Origin: Clusia tigrina
Taxonomy: Eukaryota; Arthropoda; Insecta; Diptera; Clusiidae
DNA: 64,000 nt
NCBI GenBank assembly: GCA_920105625.2
Contig: OV050030.1
Span: 30,126,516-30,190,515, forward strand
Reading direction: 5' to 3'
Part shown: positions 35,071 through 45,231 of the stretch, in pieces
How positions within the stretch are numbered: position 1 is the first letter of the stretch
Layout: every line of letters starts with the position of its first letter
Program-made: the position numbers and the translations under genes
Notes under the pieces: generated by a model
What the model saw: only the letters and a program-made list of their open reading frames with translations
Told to the model about the DNA's origin: nothing
The model's database searches: none

Positions 35071-37760
35071 ATAAATTATTAAAAATCGCAGTCTGGAATG
35101 CCAATGGGCTCAGTCGTCATATACATGAAATATCAGCTTTCTTAGCAGACAAAAATATTGACATTATGTTGATATCTGAAACCCATTTCACTGAAAAAAG
35201 TTACGCAAAAATTCCGCAATATGACCTATACTCCACAATCCACCCAGCTGGCACTGCGCGTGGGGGAACTGCTGTAATTATTCGCAACAGTATTGCACAC
35301 GTGGAGCACGAATGTTATAAAAAGAAATACCTGCAATCAACGGTTATAACAATTGATGATTATAAAGGCCCCATAACAATTGCAGCGGTATATTGCCCTC
35401 CCAACCATCCAGTTAGCTGCGAACAGTTCCAAGAATTTTATAACTCCCTAGGATCAAGATTCATCGCTGGGGGTGATTATAATGCTAAGCATCCACAATG
35501 GGGGTCTAGAATAACAACTCCTAGAGGCCGTAACCTATATAAAGCTATGCAACAAAACAGCCTGTCCCACCTATCAACGGGTGAGCCAACCTACTGGCCA
35601 ACGGACAGAAACAAGCTTCCAGACGTTATCGACTTTTTTGTATCCAAAGGTGTACCAAAAACAAACACTTCCATGGAATCGTGCCTGGACCTGTCATCAG
35701 ATCACTCACCGATAGTTCTAACAATTAGCTGTGAGGCTCAGATCAGAGCAAGAACAATCTGTCTGCACAACAAAAGCACAAATTGGGAGCTGTTTAGACA
35801 AAGCATTATCGAGACTCTAGTCACCAATATTCCTTTAAAAAACAAAACAAATATAGACGATGCAGTAGAACTTTTGAACTCAGCCATTCAGCATGCTGCA
35901 TGGACTTCCACATTGGAGCCCAGCTGTATAAGTAATCATCGTGATATAAGCCAGGTTGTAAAGGAGCAACTAAAAGAGAAGCGGAGACTGCGTCGAATTT
36001 GGCAAATGACCAGAAGCCCCTATGACAAAAACCGGTTCAATTGCGCTACAAAGCAACTCAAAAACGCCCTACGGTCAACAAAAAATTCAGAAATACAAAG
36101 CTATCTCAGCAGCTTGTCACCTTCACAGGCTTCAGGTTATTCTCTATGGAAAGCTACAAAAAAACTAAATCAACCAACATCACATGTGCCACCTATTAAA
36201 ACGAAAGATGGCGGATGGGCCAGATCTGACAAGGAAAAAGCACAGTCATTTGCTCTTCATTTATTAGAAGTATTTGCGCCGTTTCCAAGCAAATATCCAC
36301 AAGAAGACATAAAAATAGCTGAATTACTTGATGCCCCATACCAAATGGATATTCCGATCCAGCATTTTAAACTAAAAGAAATTAGAGGGATTATCAAGAA
36401 TACGCTAAAAGACAAAAAATCGCCGGGATATGACCTTATTACGAGCAGAATCCTAAAGGAGCTACCAGATTGCGGCTATAAATTCATTGCCCAATTATTC
36501 AATGCGATTATCCGATGTGACCACTTCCCAAGCCAATGGAAAGTGGCTCAAATTATCCTTGTTCCCAAACCTGGGAAACCGGCAGAAGTGGTCACTTCAT
36601 ATAGACCAATTAGCTTGCTTCCGATACTTTCCAAAATGTTTGAGAAACTTCTTTTGAAGCGACTCCTCCCAATCATCGAGTCAAAACAACTTATACCTTC
36701 CCATCAATTTGGATTCCGAAAGCATCATGCTACGATAGAACAAATAAATCAAGTATATGCATTTGCACAGAATGCACTAGAAAATAGAGAATACTGTTCA
36801 GCTGCATTCCTGGATATCACCCAAGCATTCGACAAGGTGTGGCACCAAGGGTTACTGTACAAATTGAAAATGCATTTACCCTATCACTACTTTGCCATAT
36901 TAAAGTCCTACTTAGAAAGCAGATTCTTCATGGTCAAAGTTAACAGCGACGTAACTTCCCTCCATCCAATCAAAGCTGGTGTTCCACAAGGGAGCGTTTT
37001 GGGACCTGTGCTCTACACACTATTCACGGCTGACCTGCCGCTGACTGTTACCACATATACCGCAACTTTTGCAGATGATACTGTTGTAATGGCCTGCAAC
37101 AAAAACCCCGTGTTAGCCTCGAAGCATTTGCAGGAGAACCTGAACCAAATTGACTTATGGCTAGACAAGTGGCGAATAAAAGCAAATGCAATAAAATCAG
37201 TGCAAACGACTTTTACCCTACGTGCAGGTTCTTGCCCTCCAGTGACACTAAGTAACTCCCAATTGCCACAAGCAGACCATGCAAAATACCTTGGGGTGCA
37301 CCTGGATCGGCGGCTTACGTGGCGCTATCACATCTTCTCCAAACGGAAACAACTTGGAATAACGCTTAGGTCTTTGTTCTGGCTACTTGGACGAAGGTCA
37401 GCCCTAACACTTGGAAATAAAGTCCTGATATATAAGGTAATACTGAAGCCCATATGGACTTATGGTATTCAAATTTGGGGATCAGCATCCAAGTCAAACC
37501 TGGACATCCTACAACGATTCCAATCAAAAGTCATACGACTGTGTGCTAATGCACCTTGGTATGTCAGCAACGACATCATTCATCGGGATCTAAACATCCC
37601 AAAAGTAAATGATGAAATCATGAAATATAGCCACTCATATCGCAAACGTCTTAGAGTCCATCCTAACAACCTAGCGGTAGAATTGATAACCAGCGATACC
37701 AGCGCGCGAAGACTAAAAAAATATGTACCATCGGACTTACCATTCAGATTTACCACCTAA
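35067..37760 (+). CDS. Jockey-like ORF2: endonuclease and reverse transcriptase (intact, 897 aa)
   Basis: An uninterrupted frame from ATG at 35067. The N-terminal apurinic-type endonuclease (residues about 1-225) shows ISETHF, GGDYNAKH and SSDHSPIVL. The reverse transcriptase (about 480-760) shows KSPGYD, YRPISLL, LDITQAFDKVWH, GVPQGSVLGPVLY and the catalytic FADD. A C-terminal region with APWYVSND and RDLNIP is typical of Jockey elements, and there is no RNase H. Length is normal for the clade. The protein would nick target DNA and copy the element RNA from the nick. Whether it is made depends on the ORF1 nonsense codon and on transcription, which the sequence cannot tell. Confidence 0.93.
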   Translation: MNKLLKIAVWNANGLSRHIHEISAFLADKNIDIMLISETHFTEKSYAKIPQYDLYSTIHPAGTARGGTAVIIRNSIAHVEHECYKKKYLQSTVITIDDYKGPITIAAVYCPPNHPVSCEQFQEFYNSLGSRFIAGGDYNAKHPQWGSRITTPRGRNLYKAMQQNSLSHLSTGEPTYWPTDRNKLPDVIDFFVSKGVPKTNTSMESCLDLSSDHSPIVLTISCEAQIRARTICLHNKSTNWELFRQSIIETLVTNIPLKNKTNIDDAVELLNSAIQHAAWTSTLEPSCISNHRDISQVVKEQLKEKRRLRRIWQMTRSPYDKNRFNCATKQLKNALRSTKNSEIQSYLSSLSPSQASGYSLWKATKKLNQPTSHVPPIKTKDGGWARSDKEKAQSFALHLLEVFAPFPSKYPQEDIKIAELLDAPYQMDIPIQHFKLKEIRGIIKNTLKDKKSPGYDLITSRILKELPDCGYKFIAQLFNAIIRCDHFPSQWKVAQIILVPKPGKPAEVVTSYRPISLLPILSKMFEKLLLKRLLPIIESKQLIPSHQFGFRKHHATIEQINQVYAFAQNALENREYCSAAFLDITQAFDKVWHQGLLYKLKMHLPYHYFAILKSYLESRFFMVKVNSDVTSLHPIKAGVPQGSVLGPVLYTLFTADLPLTVTTYTATFADDTVVMACNKNPVLASKHLQENLNQIDLWLDKWRIKANAIKSVQTTFTLRAGSCPPVTLSNSQLPQADHAKYLGVHLDRRLTWRYHIFSKRKQLGITLRSLFWLLGRRSALTLGNKVLIYKVILKPIWTYGIQIWGSASKSNLDILQRFQSKVIRLCANAPWYVSNDIIHRDLNIPKVNDEIMKYSHSYRKRLRVHPNNLAVELITSDTSARRLKKYVPSDLPFRFTT

Positions 37761-38034
37761 GATCAAATTAGAAATAAAAAAAAAAATAAAAAAAATAAAA
37801 AATAAAATAAAAAAAAAAAAAATTTAAAAAAAAAAATTAAAAAATAATAATAATAAGGAATGAATGAAATTAATATATATAGAATCTAACTTTGTTAAAT
37901 TAATGTACCTAATGTATTGAATGTTACTGAAAATTCATACACATGTTTATAACCAAATATAATATAAGTAGTACTGAATGTCCAGCTGGACAGATTGTAG
38001 TTAAATAAATGGAGATAAAAAAAAAAAAAAAAAA
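37761..38034 (+). other. Jockey-like 3' UTR and poly-A
   Basis: A-rich runs at 37776-37850 are followed by about 160 bases of unique 3' sequence, then aataaatgg near 38004 and a terminal A-run (38015-38034). The internal A-rich block could be an older poly-A later extended by readthrough, or simply low complexity. Confidence 0.7.
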
Positions 38035-38568
38035 AATGTTATTGTTGAGACCCTCTTTGGTGACATTTACGACTTTTTGGTGCTTTCAGCATATCCAATT
38101 GGAACTTATTATGACAATTAAAGGGGAATCTTCTCCACACGGTGCCATGCAAAGAAACGAGAGGCAGATCAGGGCAGGGCTCACAACGGGTCACACCCAC
38201 CGGTAGCGAGTCGAACAGTCACCATATTATTTGAATTGAAACGACAAATAACCAAATCAGATTCTGCTTTGTCTATATGCCAATCTGAATCACCCTTCAA
38301 GTGCAACTACGAAAAATTGCAAAATCAACAATTTCGAAGCCCACGATTCTATTCCAAGATGTAACAAATTTCCAATGAAGAAGAATCTTCCAGAATCACG
38401 CATTCGAATCATGTGCTTTGATGATATTTCAATAAACATTTTGTTCATTTATTTCTCACTTAAGTAACTTAAATGTGAGTCTGCAGGAGAGAGAATAAAA
38501 TATAATAATTCCAGTGGTAATTCGAAACGTTAATGAGAAAACAAATCGCGGTTTCGTTTTAATGCTTC
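38035..38568. other. Non-coding stretch between Jockey-like element and secreted-protein gene
   Basis: No gene is recognised. Short frames (for example 38009-38206) start inside the poly-A and are not credible. Confidence 0.5.
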
Positions 38569-38574
38569 TTTATT
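38569..38574 (-). terminator. Polyadenylation signal of the small secreted-protein gene
   Basis: AATAAA on the minus strand, 150 bases downstream of the stop codon at 38724-38726. It is correctly placed to end the transcript of the two-exon gene. Confidence 0.6.
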
Positions 38575-38723
38575 TGATTATAACTGATTATCTCTTCACA
38601 AAACTAAATACATTTTGTTGATTGAAAACAGTGCTTTGGAAATTAATAAAATTCCCTTCCTCCACAAACTATCAAATATGGTTTAATCAGCTTCGACACT
38701 GGTTTGCAGAATAGGAATGAAAA

Positions 38724-39803
38724 TCAAACATTTTTAACATTTCTATCTAATTTAAGTTTCCCTACACAATTAATATAATTCTGTACCGCATTTGAAATCA
38801 CAGGCGAGCCCCCATAAATCTGCTCAATAACATCCTTCTCAGTGGCGCCACTCTGAGCCAAACAGTTATGTTTCTAGAAAAGAAAATGGTAATTAAAAAA
38901 CAATGCTAATTTATTAAAATAAATTCTCCTCCAAAAGCTGAAAAACATATTCGCATTTTCCTGCTGCCAAATATTCTATTCTCATATTTTGACTAAAATT
39001 ACTCGCAAAGTTGGGCAAATAATGATGGAAGGGACCACAACTGCGCAATCCTTAGAAATTATTCCAATTTATCATAAAAGCTCGCTTGGTATGTTACATC
39101 GGTTATCATGATGGTCGCACTCCAGCCGTTATTCGACATAAGTTCGAACGTTTGTAATGCTCGATGAAGGGAACCCAATGACGAGAGTGCTCGTGACATT
39201 CTAAATCACTCCATTCTCCGGCACTCGTTTTAATCAAGAAGTTTGCAGGCATCCACCTCGGCCCTGACTGCCACATGAGAACTTTGCTGATACCGAGGTC
39301 GTTTCAACGGAGAGATCTTGCAAGTCAAACAATCGTTGTTAGAAGCGATGTTATTAATGGACCACAAACGTTGATGCCTTGCACTTCAGCTGGTGTTGTG
39401 TTTTATTAAATCTAATAAACCAAGAACAATTGGAACCTTCGTGGCTGATATCACACCGCATCGTAATTAGGTTAATTTTTGCGAATTTCATACAAAATTA
39501 GAACTCAACTGTGGGCACAATAAACGAAGCCTTGGAAGCCAGTTGGTCGGAATTGGGTTCTCATCCATAATGCCGCAAAACGTAACTCAGTAATAATTGA
39601 ACAATACCTCCGGGAGGCATAATGCAGAGTCCTTTAGTGACCTATAAGTATTTCTTAATTAACATGTTTAAAGTGATTATACTTACTATGTGAGGATGAC
39701 TAGGAGGGGCCCAGACATCATAATGAGTCTTCACTCCTTCAATTGGATTAGTAATAGCTGCAACGACCAAGAGGACAAAAGCAACTGTGGAGACAAATTT
39801 CAT
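38724..39803 (-). CDS. Small secreted protein, two exons, OBP-like N-terminal half (88 aa)
   Basis: Exon 1 is 39803-39687 (39 codons), exon 2 is 38873-38724 (49 codons and TGA); the intron (813 bp, phase 0) starts GTAAGT and ends TTTTCTTTTCTAG. The product starts MKFVSTVAFVLLVVAA, a clear signal peptide. The mature part has two cysteines 31 residues apart, CLAQSGATEKD...NYINCVGK. In odorant-binding proteins C1 and C3 have this spacing, and the C2 position here is Asn, as in minus-C members. The chain stops soon after the C3 position, so it is either a shortened OBP-like protein or a truncated gene. A TATA box and a poly-A signal are well placed. Similarity is inferred from pattern only; another secreted peptide family is possible. 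Confidence 0.68.
38874..39686 (-). other. Intron of the small secreted-protein gene
   Basis: The donor gtaagt and a pyrimidine-rich acceptor fit the consensus. The middle (about 39000-39640) reads like an eroded repeat, with traces of open frame on the plus strand (for example YHDGRTPAVIRHKF near 39100), but I could not assign it to a family. Confidence 0.6.
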
Positions 39804-39882
39804 TTTGGAAATTTTTTAGAACTTGACTAAGTATATTGAAAGTGTTACAGAGAGTGTTCCTGTATCAAGTTGGGCAGGGCCT

Positions 39883-39888
39883 CTTATA
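39883..39888 (-). promoter_or_regulatory. TATA box of the small secreted-protein gene
   Basis: tataag on the minus strand, 80 bases before the start codon. A start site about 30 bases downstream, near 39857, would give a leader of about 50 bases. Both distances are normal for a compact insect gene. Confidence 0.55.
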
Positions 39889-42590
39889 CAGATATTTTTG
39901 TTTGTTTTTGCTTCTACGTTCACAGTTTTATTTACTTATTTAATAAAAAAAAACTTTGTAGAGAACTAAGTAGAAATATCGACGGATATAACTTTTTCGT
40001 GCGTAATATATACCCAAGTGTTTCATCTCTAGACAAACTTAATGCGATTGGAGGTCATTGCAAAACGTGTGCTGAATAATCTTAGCAAACAAAACGATAA
40101 TCGTTCTACTCTTTTTTCGTACATTTATGAAATGGTGCAAAAGTCTGGAAAATGTTCGGTTGACGTCTTTCTACTGTAACCACATTGAAAGAGCATTTCG
40201 GGTTGGCTTAAAAATACACTTCTTGCTTATCGTTTGTTGTCAACAGCTCTCTACGATCTATGTTGCTGCCATAGCCAATAAGAGCAACTTGCTAACGTCA
40301 TACAATTTATAATGTAGGTTCTTTTTTTCCGTAGGGAGGGGAAATCTTCAAAATGATATTTTTACTCACCAAAACCACGTCCCTAATCTAACAGTTATGC
40401 TAAGCCCCATAGGCCTGATAGCGATTTAGGAAGGGTATTGAACATATGTACAAAGATATACAAAGAGAACTACTCACGGTTTGAAAGAAAAAGTGTTATT
40501 TTCTATTTCAACATATGCTTGGATTCACTCATGATTCTTGATGTGTTTTTATCAATAAGAGATGACGATTCGTCTTCCAACAGGATCACCAGGTATACTC
40601 GCATCATTATTTCAATGGCTGATGGACTGGTCATCAAGGAGTTGCGTATTTATTCTTCTTAGAATTATAAGGTAAAATTCTGATTGGTGGATTATAACTG
40701 CTTGAGGGTCACTACTAAAAATGCTGATTCCACTATTTCAGGTCACATGGTGGAGAATGCTCGTATTTCATCAAAATAGAACAACAACAAAATAAATAAA
40801 ATGGGATTAGAATATTGTACAACGGGCTTAGTCTCCAAAGTGCTTCTTTCTCAAAAATCCTTTTCTCTGGGAGTCGAAGGCCTCTGTAGCTAGTACTCAT
40901 TCCCCCAACACCTTCCACTCATAATTAATTTTGGTGTAAGATATAATAAAAATAATAATTTTGATTCCATTAGAGTAGCTTTTCAAATAACGAAGAAATT
41001 AGATTGGAGATTTCACTTATTTGAGTGTTCTATCTGTTTCACAGTCCTACAGTCTCTCCCGTCACAATTACTACATCCTAGACTATATATTGGAACTCAT
41101 CCTAGACTATATATTGCTAACCCACCAAGGACTTTAAGAGGTGTTTTTGCACATATTTTCCTAATCTTTACGGAGCTAAAAACAGAGGAAGCATCGAGTT
41201 TGCTTATGGACTCATAGGTAATGCGACAATTTTCTCCTGTACACTCCCTCATTTTGGTAAAATTTCATAAATTTGGTAAAATTTTAATAATTATCAATGA
41301 TATTGAACAAAACCAATTCATTAATTTCCCAAAAGTTAGTACCAGAAATAAAATTATTTTATGACTTGTTTCAGTTATATTCTCCAGTCCACAAGTAGTA
41401 AGGTCGCTACCTATAATATGGATTATACCGATGCTCAAAAAGTATGAATCGAGAATATTAGTTCACAGTGAAGATGAAATTTGTCCACTGACAAATTTCA
41501 CCCACGCAAAATCTTGGATGTTCAAAATATGAAAAAACTCAAAGTAGGCGAGTCAGATTTTGATTCATTTGTTTCTTCTTGTGTATGAAACCAATTCTCA
41601 ATCACGTTAAACTTTCAGTAGGTTAAATAGTGATTGAGAATCTTTCAGATTGTGGAATAAAAAGCGTTCAAAGTAGTAAGGAACATAAACAATTTCCGAC
41701 GTATTAAGGACAGCCGAGATATCGAAGACATAAGGACTTGGACTAAGTCAGCGACATCAGGAACACCAGCGTGCATCTCCGCTTGAAAAATGCTTGGGAA
41801 AGAACCCATTGGTTCCCAGTAGTTGGTTCTACGCCCAAATACTTCTGATCTTACAGTGTAACTAACAAAAGTATAAAAATTTCCAACCTTCTCGAATACA
41901 GTTTTGTCTGTTCCTTAGGAATTTTCTCGGTGCTGGAAGGCTTAAAATACGCTGGCATAAAAAATATAAAATTTGCCATGTTTACGCGTCTCTCTCTCAT
42001 CCCTAAAAGCCATAGTGAGTCTAGAAAATAACTCATAATACTCTAAAACAATTAGAAATATCCTATTAAAAAACTTCCCGGAACATTATCCTAATTTGGT
42101 CCTCCGGACACGTCCAAATTCGCAGAAATTAATTTGCGGATCAAGGTGCGGAATTGGCCTTCAATGCCAGTGCCAATGCCACTACCCGCAACTTCAACGC
42201 AAATGACATTAATTAATTTTTAAAACACAATTTACATGCATCGCACTGGTCCCAACAAATAAATACAGATAAATATAATATATATAATAGATATACGATA
42301 ACGATTTTTTAAAATTCAATCATAAATTCTCAAGATCAGATTTGATAAAATATGAGCGAATGAGATTCGACCGCACAAGATTAACTCGCGAACACCTACT
42401 TAGCAATAATCTTGAATGAATGAATGAAATAAAGAGGGAAAATGTGCCTGGATCAATTTCATCTACTGTACTCCTCCTGCATGTACCTATTAAAGGTCTT
42501 CTATTAGTGCACCAATTCAAAGGTAGCTTAGCACTGAGTTGGGGTTCATTGCTCTAATGTCTCTGTCATGACATTGGATTGCCTCAGTGT
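39889..42590. other. 2.7 kb with no recognised gene
   Basis: AT-rich DNA with only short frames on both strands (all under 75 codons), none with a known motif. A small direct duplication (catcctagactatatattg, about 41079-41116) is visible. Mostly unique-looking within this window. Confidence 0.5.
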
Positions 42591-42930
42591 TCATAGTGAG
42601 GTCCAGTAGCGTGATCTTTTGAATTTTTCCTCCTGTCTTAATTTATCTGTTATACCATTTGCCCCTATGCCAAAGAATGGTTCAGGCCCAATAAAAGGTG
42701 TGGCTGCCCAATTCCTGGCAAGACTATCCGCTTTTTCATTTCCAGGGATCCCAGTGTGTCCTGGGACCCATATTATGGAAAGATTATTGAGGCTCTACTA
42801 ACAATAATCTTACATCAACATGTTCATTCCGCAGCAACAACTCAATATCAGTCAAAGAGGAATGTTCTTCATTCCAACAAATTAGACTAAGTAGCTTTCA
42901 TGAGTATTCACCCCCAATTGCACTGTCAGA
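42590..42930 (-). pseudogene. Fragment of a non-LTR retrotransposon RNase H domain
   Basis: Reading the minus strand from about 42775 gives WVPGHTGIPGNEKADSLAR, the hallmark end of RNase H in I/LOA/R1-type elements, followed by linker sequence to about 42600. Upstream (to 42930) a damaged SDS-type motif is visible. The rest of the element is absent. It belongs to a different family from the I-like and LOA-like elements in this window. Confidence 0.75.
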
Positions 42931-43179
42931 ACCTAAGATAGACAGGATTGTAAAAATTATACAATTTTTAAGAAATACGAATTTAAGCCACCTGATCTAA
43001 TCATTTCTGTCACAATTTATAAGTACATATGCTAAGCTTAAGATTTGGAATAAGTAAATTGATCTTAACCCCCTACCGCCAGACAGCCTAAGGCCGTCGA
43101 TGCTAGTGCTGCCCTTTCTTTAGCTTATAATTTGTAATTATAAGTTAACTCAGTTTAAGTAAATAGAATAAATGCAAAC

Positions 43180-43600
43180 TAATATTCTTCGCATCATAGT
43201 AAATCCACCCTGGTACATAACCAATGAAGAAGAAAGAACGAACCTATAACGTGACCTCAACATCCCCACCGTAAAAGACGAAATAAAAATAATAAACAGC
43301 CAACATCAAATCGCTCTTTGTAATCAATTACTTACTTACTTCCGTTGCCTAATCGCAGAATTAGCGAAACAACTCGCTATAGGGTTACGGCCGAACACAA
43401 CTTAGTAATCACACAAATATTCAGATACAAAGCTTACCAGAGAGTGTCACAAGAGGCCCATTTGAGGCCGCCGTGGCTAGGTGACTAGATCCCGCTCTTC
43501 TTCAATCCAATCTAATCTACCAGAGCAAGAAATCAATGCAAGAGGACGACTAAGAAGACGTAAACCAGTAGTCAGATCTTCAATATTTTTAAATAAGTAA
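43180..43600 (+). pseudogene. 3' fragment of a Jockey-like ORF2
   Basis: Plus-strand translation around 43190-43310 gives PPWYITNEE and RDLNIPTVKDEI, matching the C-terminal region of the intact ORF2 at 37540-37620 (APWYVSND, RDLNIPKVNDEI) with many changes. An Arg-rich end (RGRLRRRKP, about 43538-43565) fits the terminus of related elements. An older, 5'-truncated copy of a relative. Confidence 0.7.
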
Positions 43601-43799
43601 CGCTATTTCTATAAATCTGTAATGTGATCATACAAAACATTGTTCAACAAGAATCTAAAAGTCTATGGCCTCAGGCATATATTATAAGAATTACAAGATG
43701 TCGATAAGACAGATGTAATATAACTTTAGAATACAAAATAAAAATAATAGTATAAAACATGTGAGCTAAAATGTGTGAACTTGAAAATAAACTAAGATA

Positions 43800-45231
43800 T
43801 CTTCCGTTCAAAAAGTATCCGGAATTAGTCAATAAAACAAAAACGGTTCAATTATTCATTGATATCTATTTTATTACCTTCAAAGTAATATCCATAGCAA
43901 TCAATACATATTCCAACGCTCCTTCAATCTTCAACGCACTTTTCATAGGCCGATTTTGCAATCGCTTTCACGTCCTTCTGCGAATTCTCCTTCATCGCCT
44001 CAATTGTCTCAAAACGCTTTAATAAAGTGGTAACTTGAGTCCTGGGAACAGGAAAAAGTCTCATGGGGCCATGTCAGGTGAATACGGAACTTAAAGAACG
44101 GAATTAATGTTGTTTTTGGTCGAATAATCGCGTACGAGATGAGATTTTTGAGCCGGTTCATTGACGTGGTGAATAAACCACGAGCTGTTTCTCCATAATT
44201 CCTCACTCATGCGACGCACATTGTCCCTCAAACGCTTCTGTACGCTCACTCACTACACCTTATTTACTGTTTGGCTTGGCGGAAGGAATTCGGAGTGGAC
44301 CACCACACAGCAATCAAAGAAAATAGTCAAAAAATCTTGATTTTGGATCGACTTTGTCCTGGCTCGTTTGAGAAACGGGTTCCGATGATTGGTTGGTTCC
44401 TTTCAGTGTCATATTCATAGGCCCTCGTTTTGTCACCGGTAATTATAACATTCGGAATTCGGACCGCCATCAAAGAAAACAGTAAAACAAAACCTTGATT
44501 TTGGATCGATTTGTGGTGATTTTTGAATAGTCTGAGAAGCGTCATTCCGTTGGTTCATTTCGATGTCATATTCATAGACCCGCGTCTCGTCACTGGTAAT
44601 GATGTCTTCGACGACATTTTGGCACAAAGAAAGCATGTCTTTAGCGACAGCAATGCGATGCCGCTTCAGCACTCTCGGCACAAATTGCGGTTCAAGTAGT
44701 TTCACCCATAAAACGTAGTGCATATCGCTCTGCACCGATCCGAGCGAGACACCAATATCGGCTGTTATCTCCCTGATGCTCACACAATGATCTTCGAGTA
44801 CAATTTTCTCAGCTTTTTCGATGTTGTTGTCAGTCACAGAGGTGCATGAACAACCGGAACGAGGCAAATCATCAATCAGTACGGCCCACTTTAAAATCTT
44901 TGTACCACTCGTAGGTATGATTGTGTTTCGGTATGATTGTTGAGTCCGAATAGGCTACCGTTAATATTTTCAACGCTACCGCACATGATATTTTGTTAGA
45001 AACACAACATTTCCGACATACCGAGTCTACTTGCTCTACTAAATTCGACATAGCGAAATTCTCAGAATACAACAAACAATGAATTGCCTACAAAGTTATT
45101 CCGCTCACACTATCTGACAGATTGCGCTCAAAATTGGCATGTAGAGAACTGACAGACATACTAAAATATTGACAATATCTCAAGCGCGGTTCGGTTTATT
45201 CACAAATTCCGGATACTTTTTGAACATAGGA
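43800..45231 (-). mobile_element. Mariner (MLE) relic, both ends present
   Basis: The terminal inverted repeats share gttcaaaaagtatccggaat: left copy 43806-43825, right copy inverted at 45206-45225 region. Outside both ends is a TA dinucleotide (43798-43799, 45232-45233), the mariner target duplication. The total of 1,432 bp is slightly longer than a standard mariner of about 1.3 kb, partly because a catalytic stretch occurs twice (44308-44450 and 44467-44610). The compact units retain only its right-hand 350-360 bp. Confidence 0.88.
43850..45075 (-). pseudogene. Mariner transposase, broken
   Basis: DNA-cutting enzyme of the DD34D type. The minus strand reads the N-terminal helix-turn-helix with TYEWYKDFKVGR (about 44925-44885), then after a frameshift near 44870 PRSGCSCTSVTDNNIEK and a second HTH-like region (44840-44720), then SDETRVYEYD with the first catalytic Asp (about 44600-44570). 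A second, altered version of that stretch, GDKTRAYEYD, lies near 44430. The C-terminal part near 44060-43850 (HGPMRLF, KSAYEKC, YYFEGN) is degraded, and the later catalytic Asp residues are not recoverable. Not functional. Confidence 0.85.

Larger units (their letters stand above)
33690..38034 (+). mobile_element. Jockey-like non-LTR retrotransposon, nearly intact
   Basis: Short 5' leader, ORF1 (33742-35070), ORF2 (35067-37760), a 3' untranslated region with A-rich runs and a terminal poly-A ending at 38034. ORF2 has endonuclease and reverse transcriptase and no RNase H, the Jockey-clade layout. The 5' boundary is approximate, set from the C-rich leader just before ORF1. I could not find a clear target duplication. 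It is the least damaged element in the window and so probably the youngest insertion apart from the LOA-like one. Confidence 0.88.

Noticed and set aside
39000..39640. Separate transposase gene inside the intron of the small secreted-protein gene
   Set aside because: Only scattered fragments of coding-like sequence with no catalytic motif; family could not be assigned.
40127..40312. Small Cys-containing protein
   Set aside because: No signal peptide, no promoter or poly-A context, and no recognisable spacing of cysteines.
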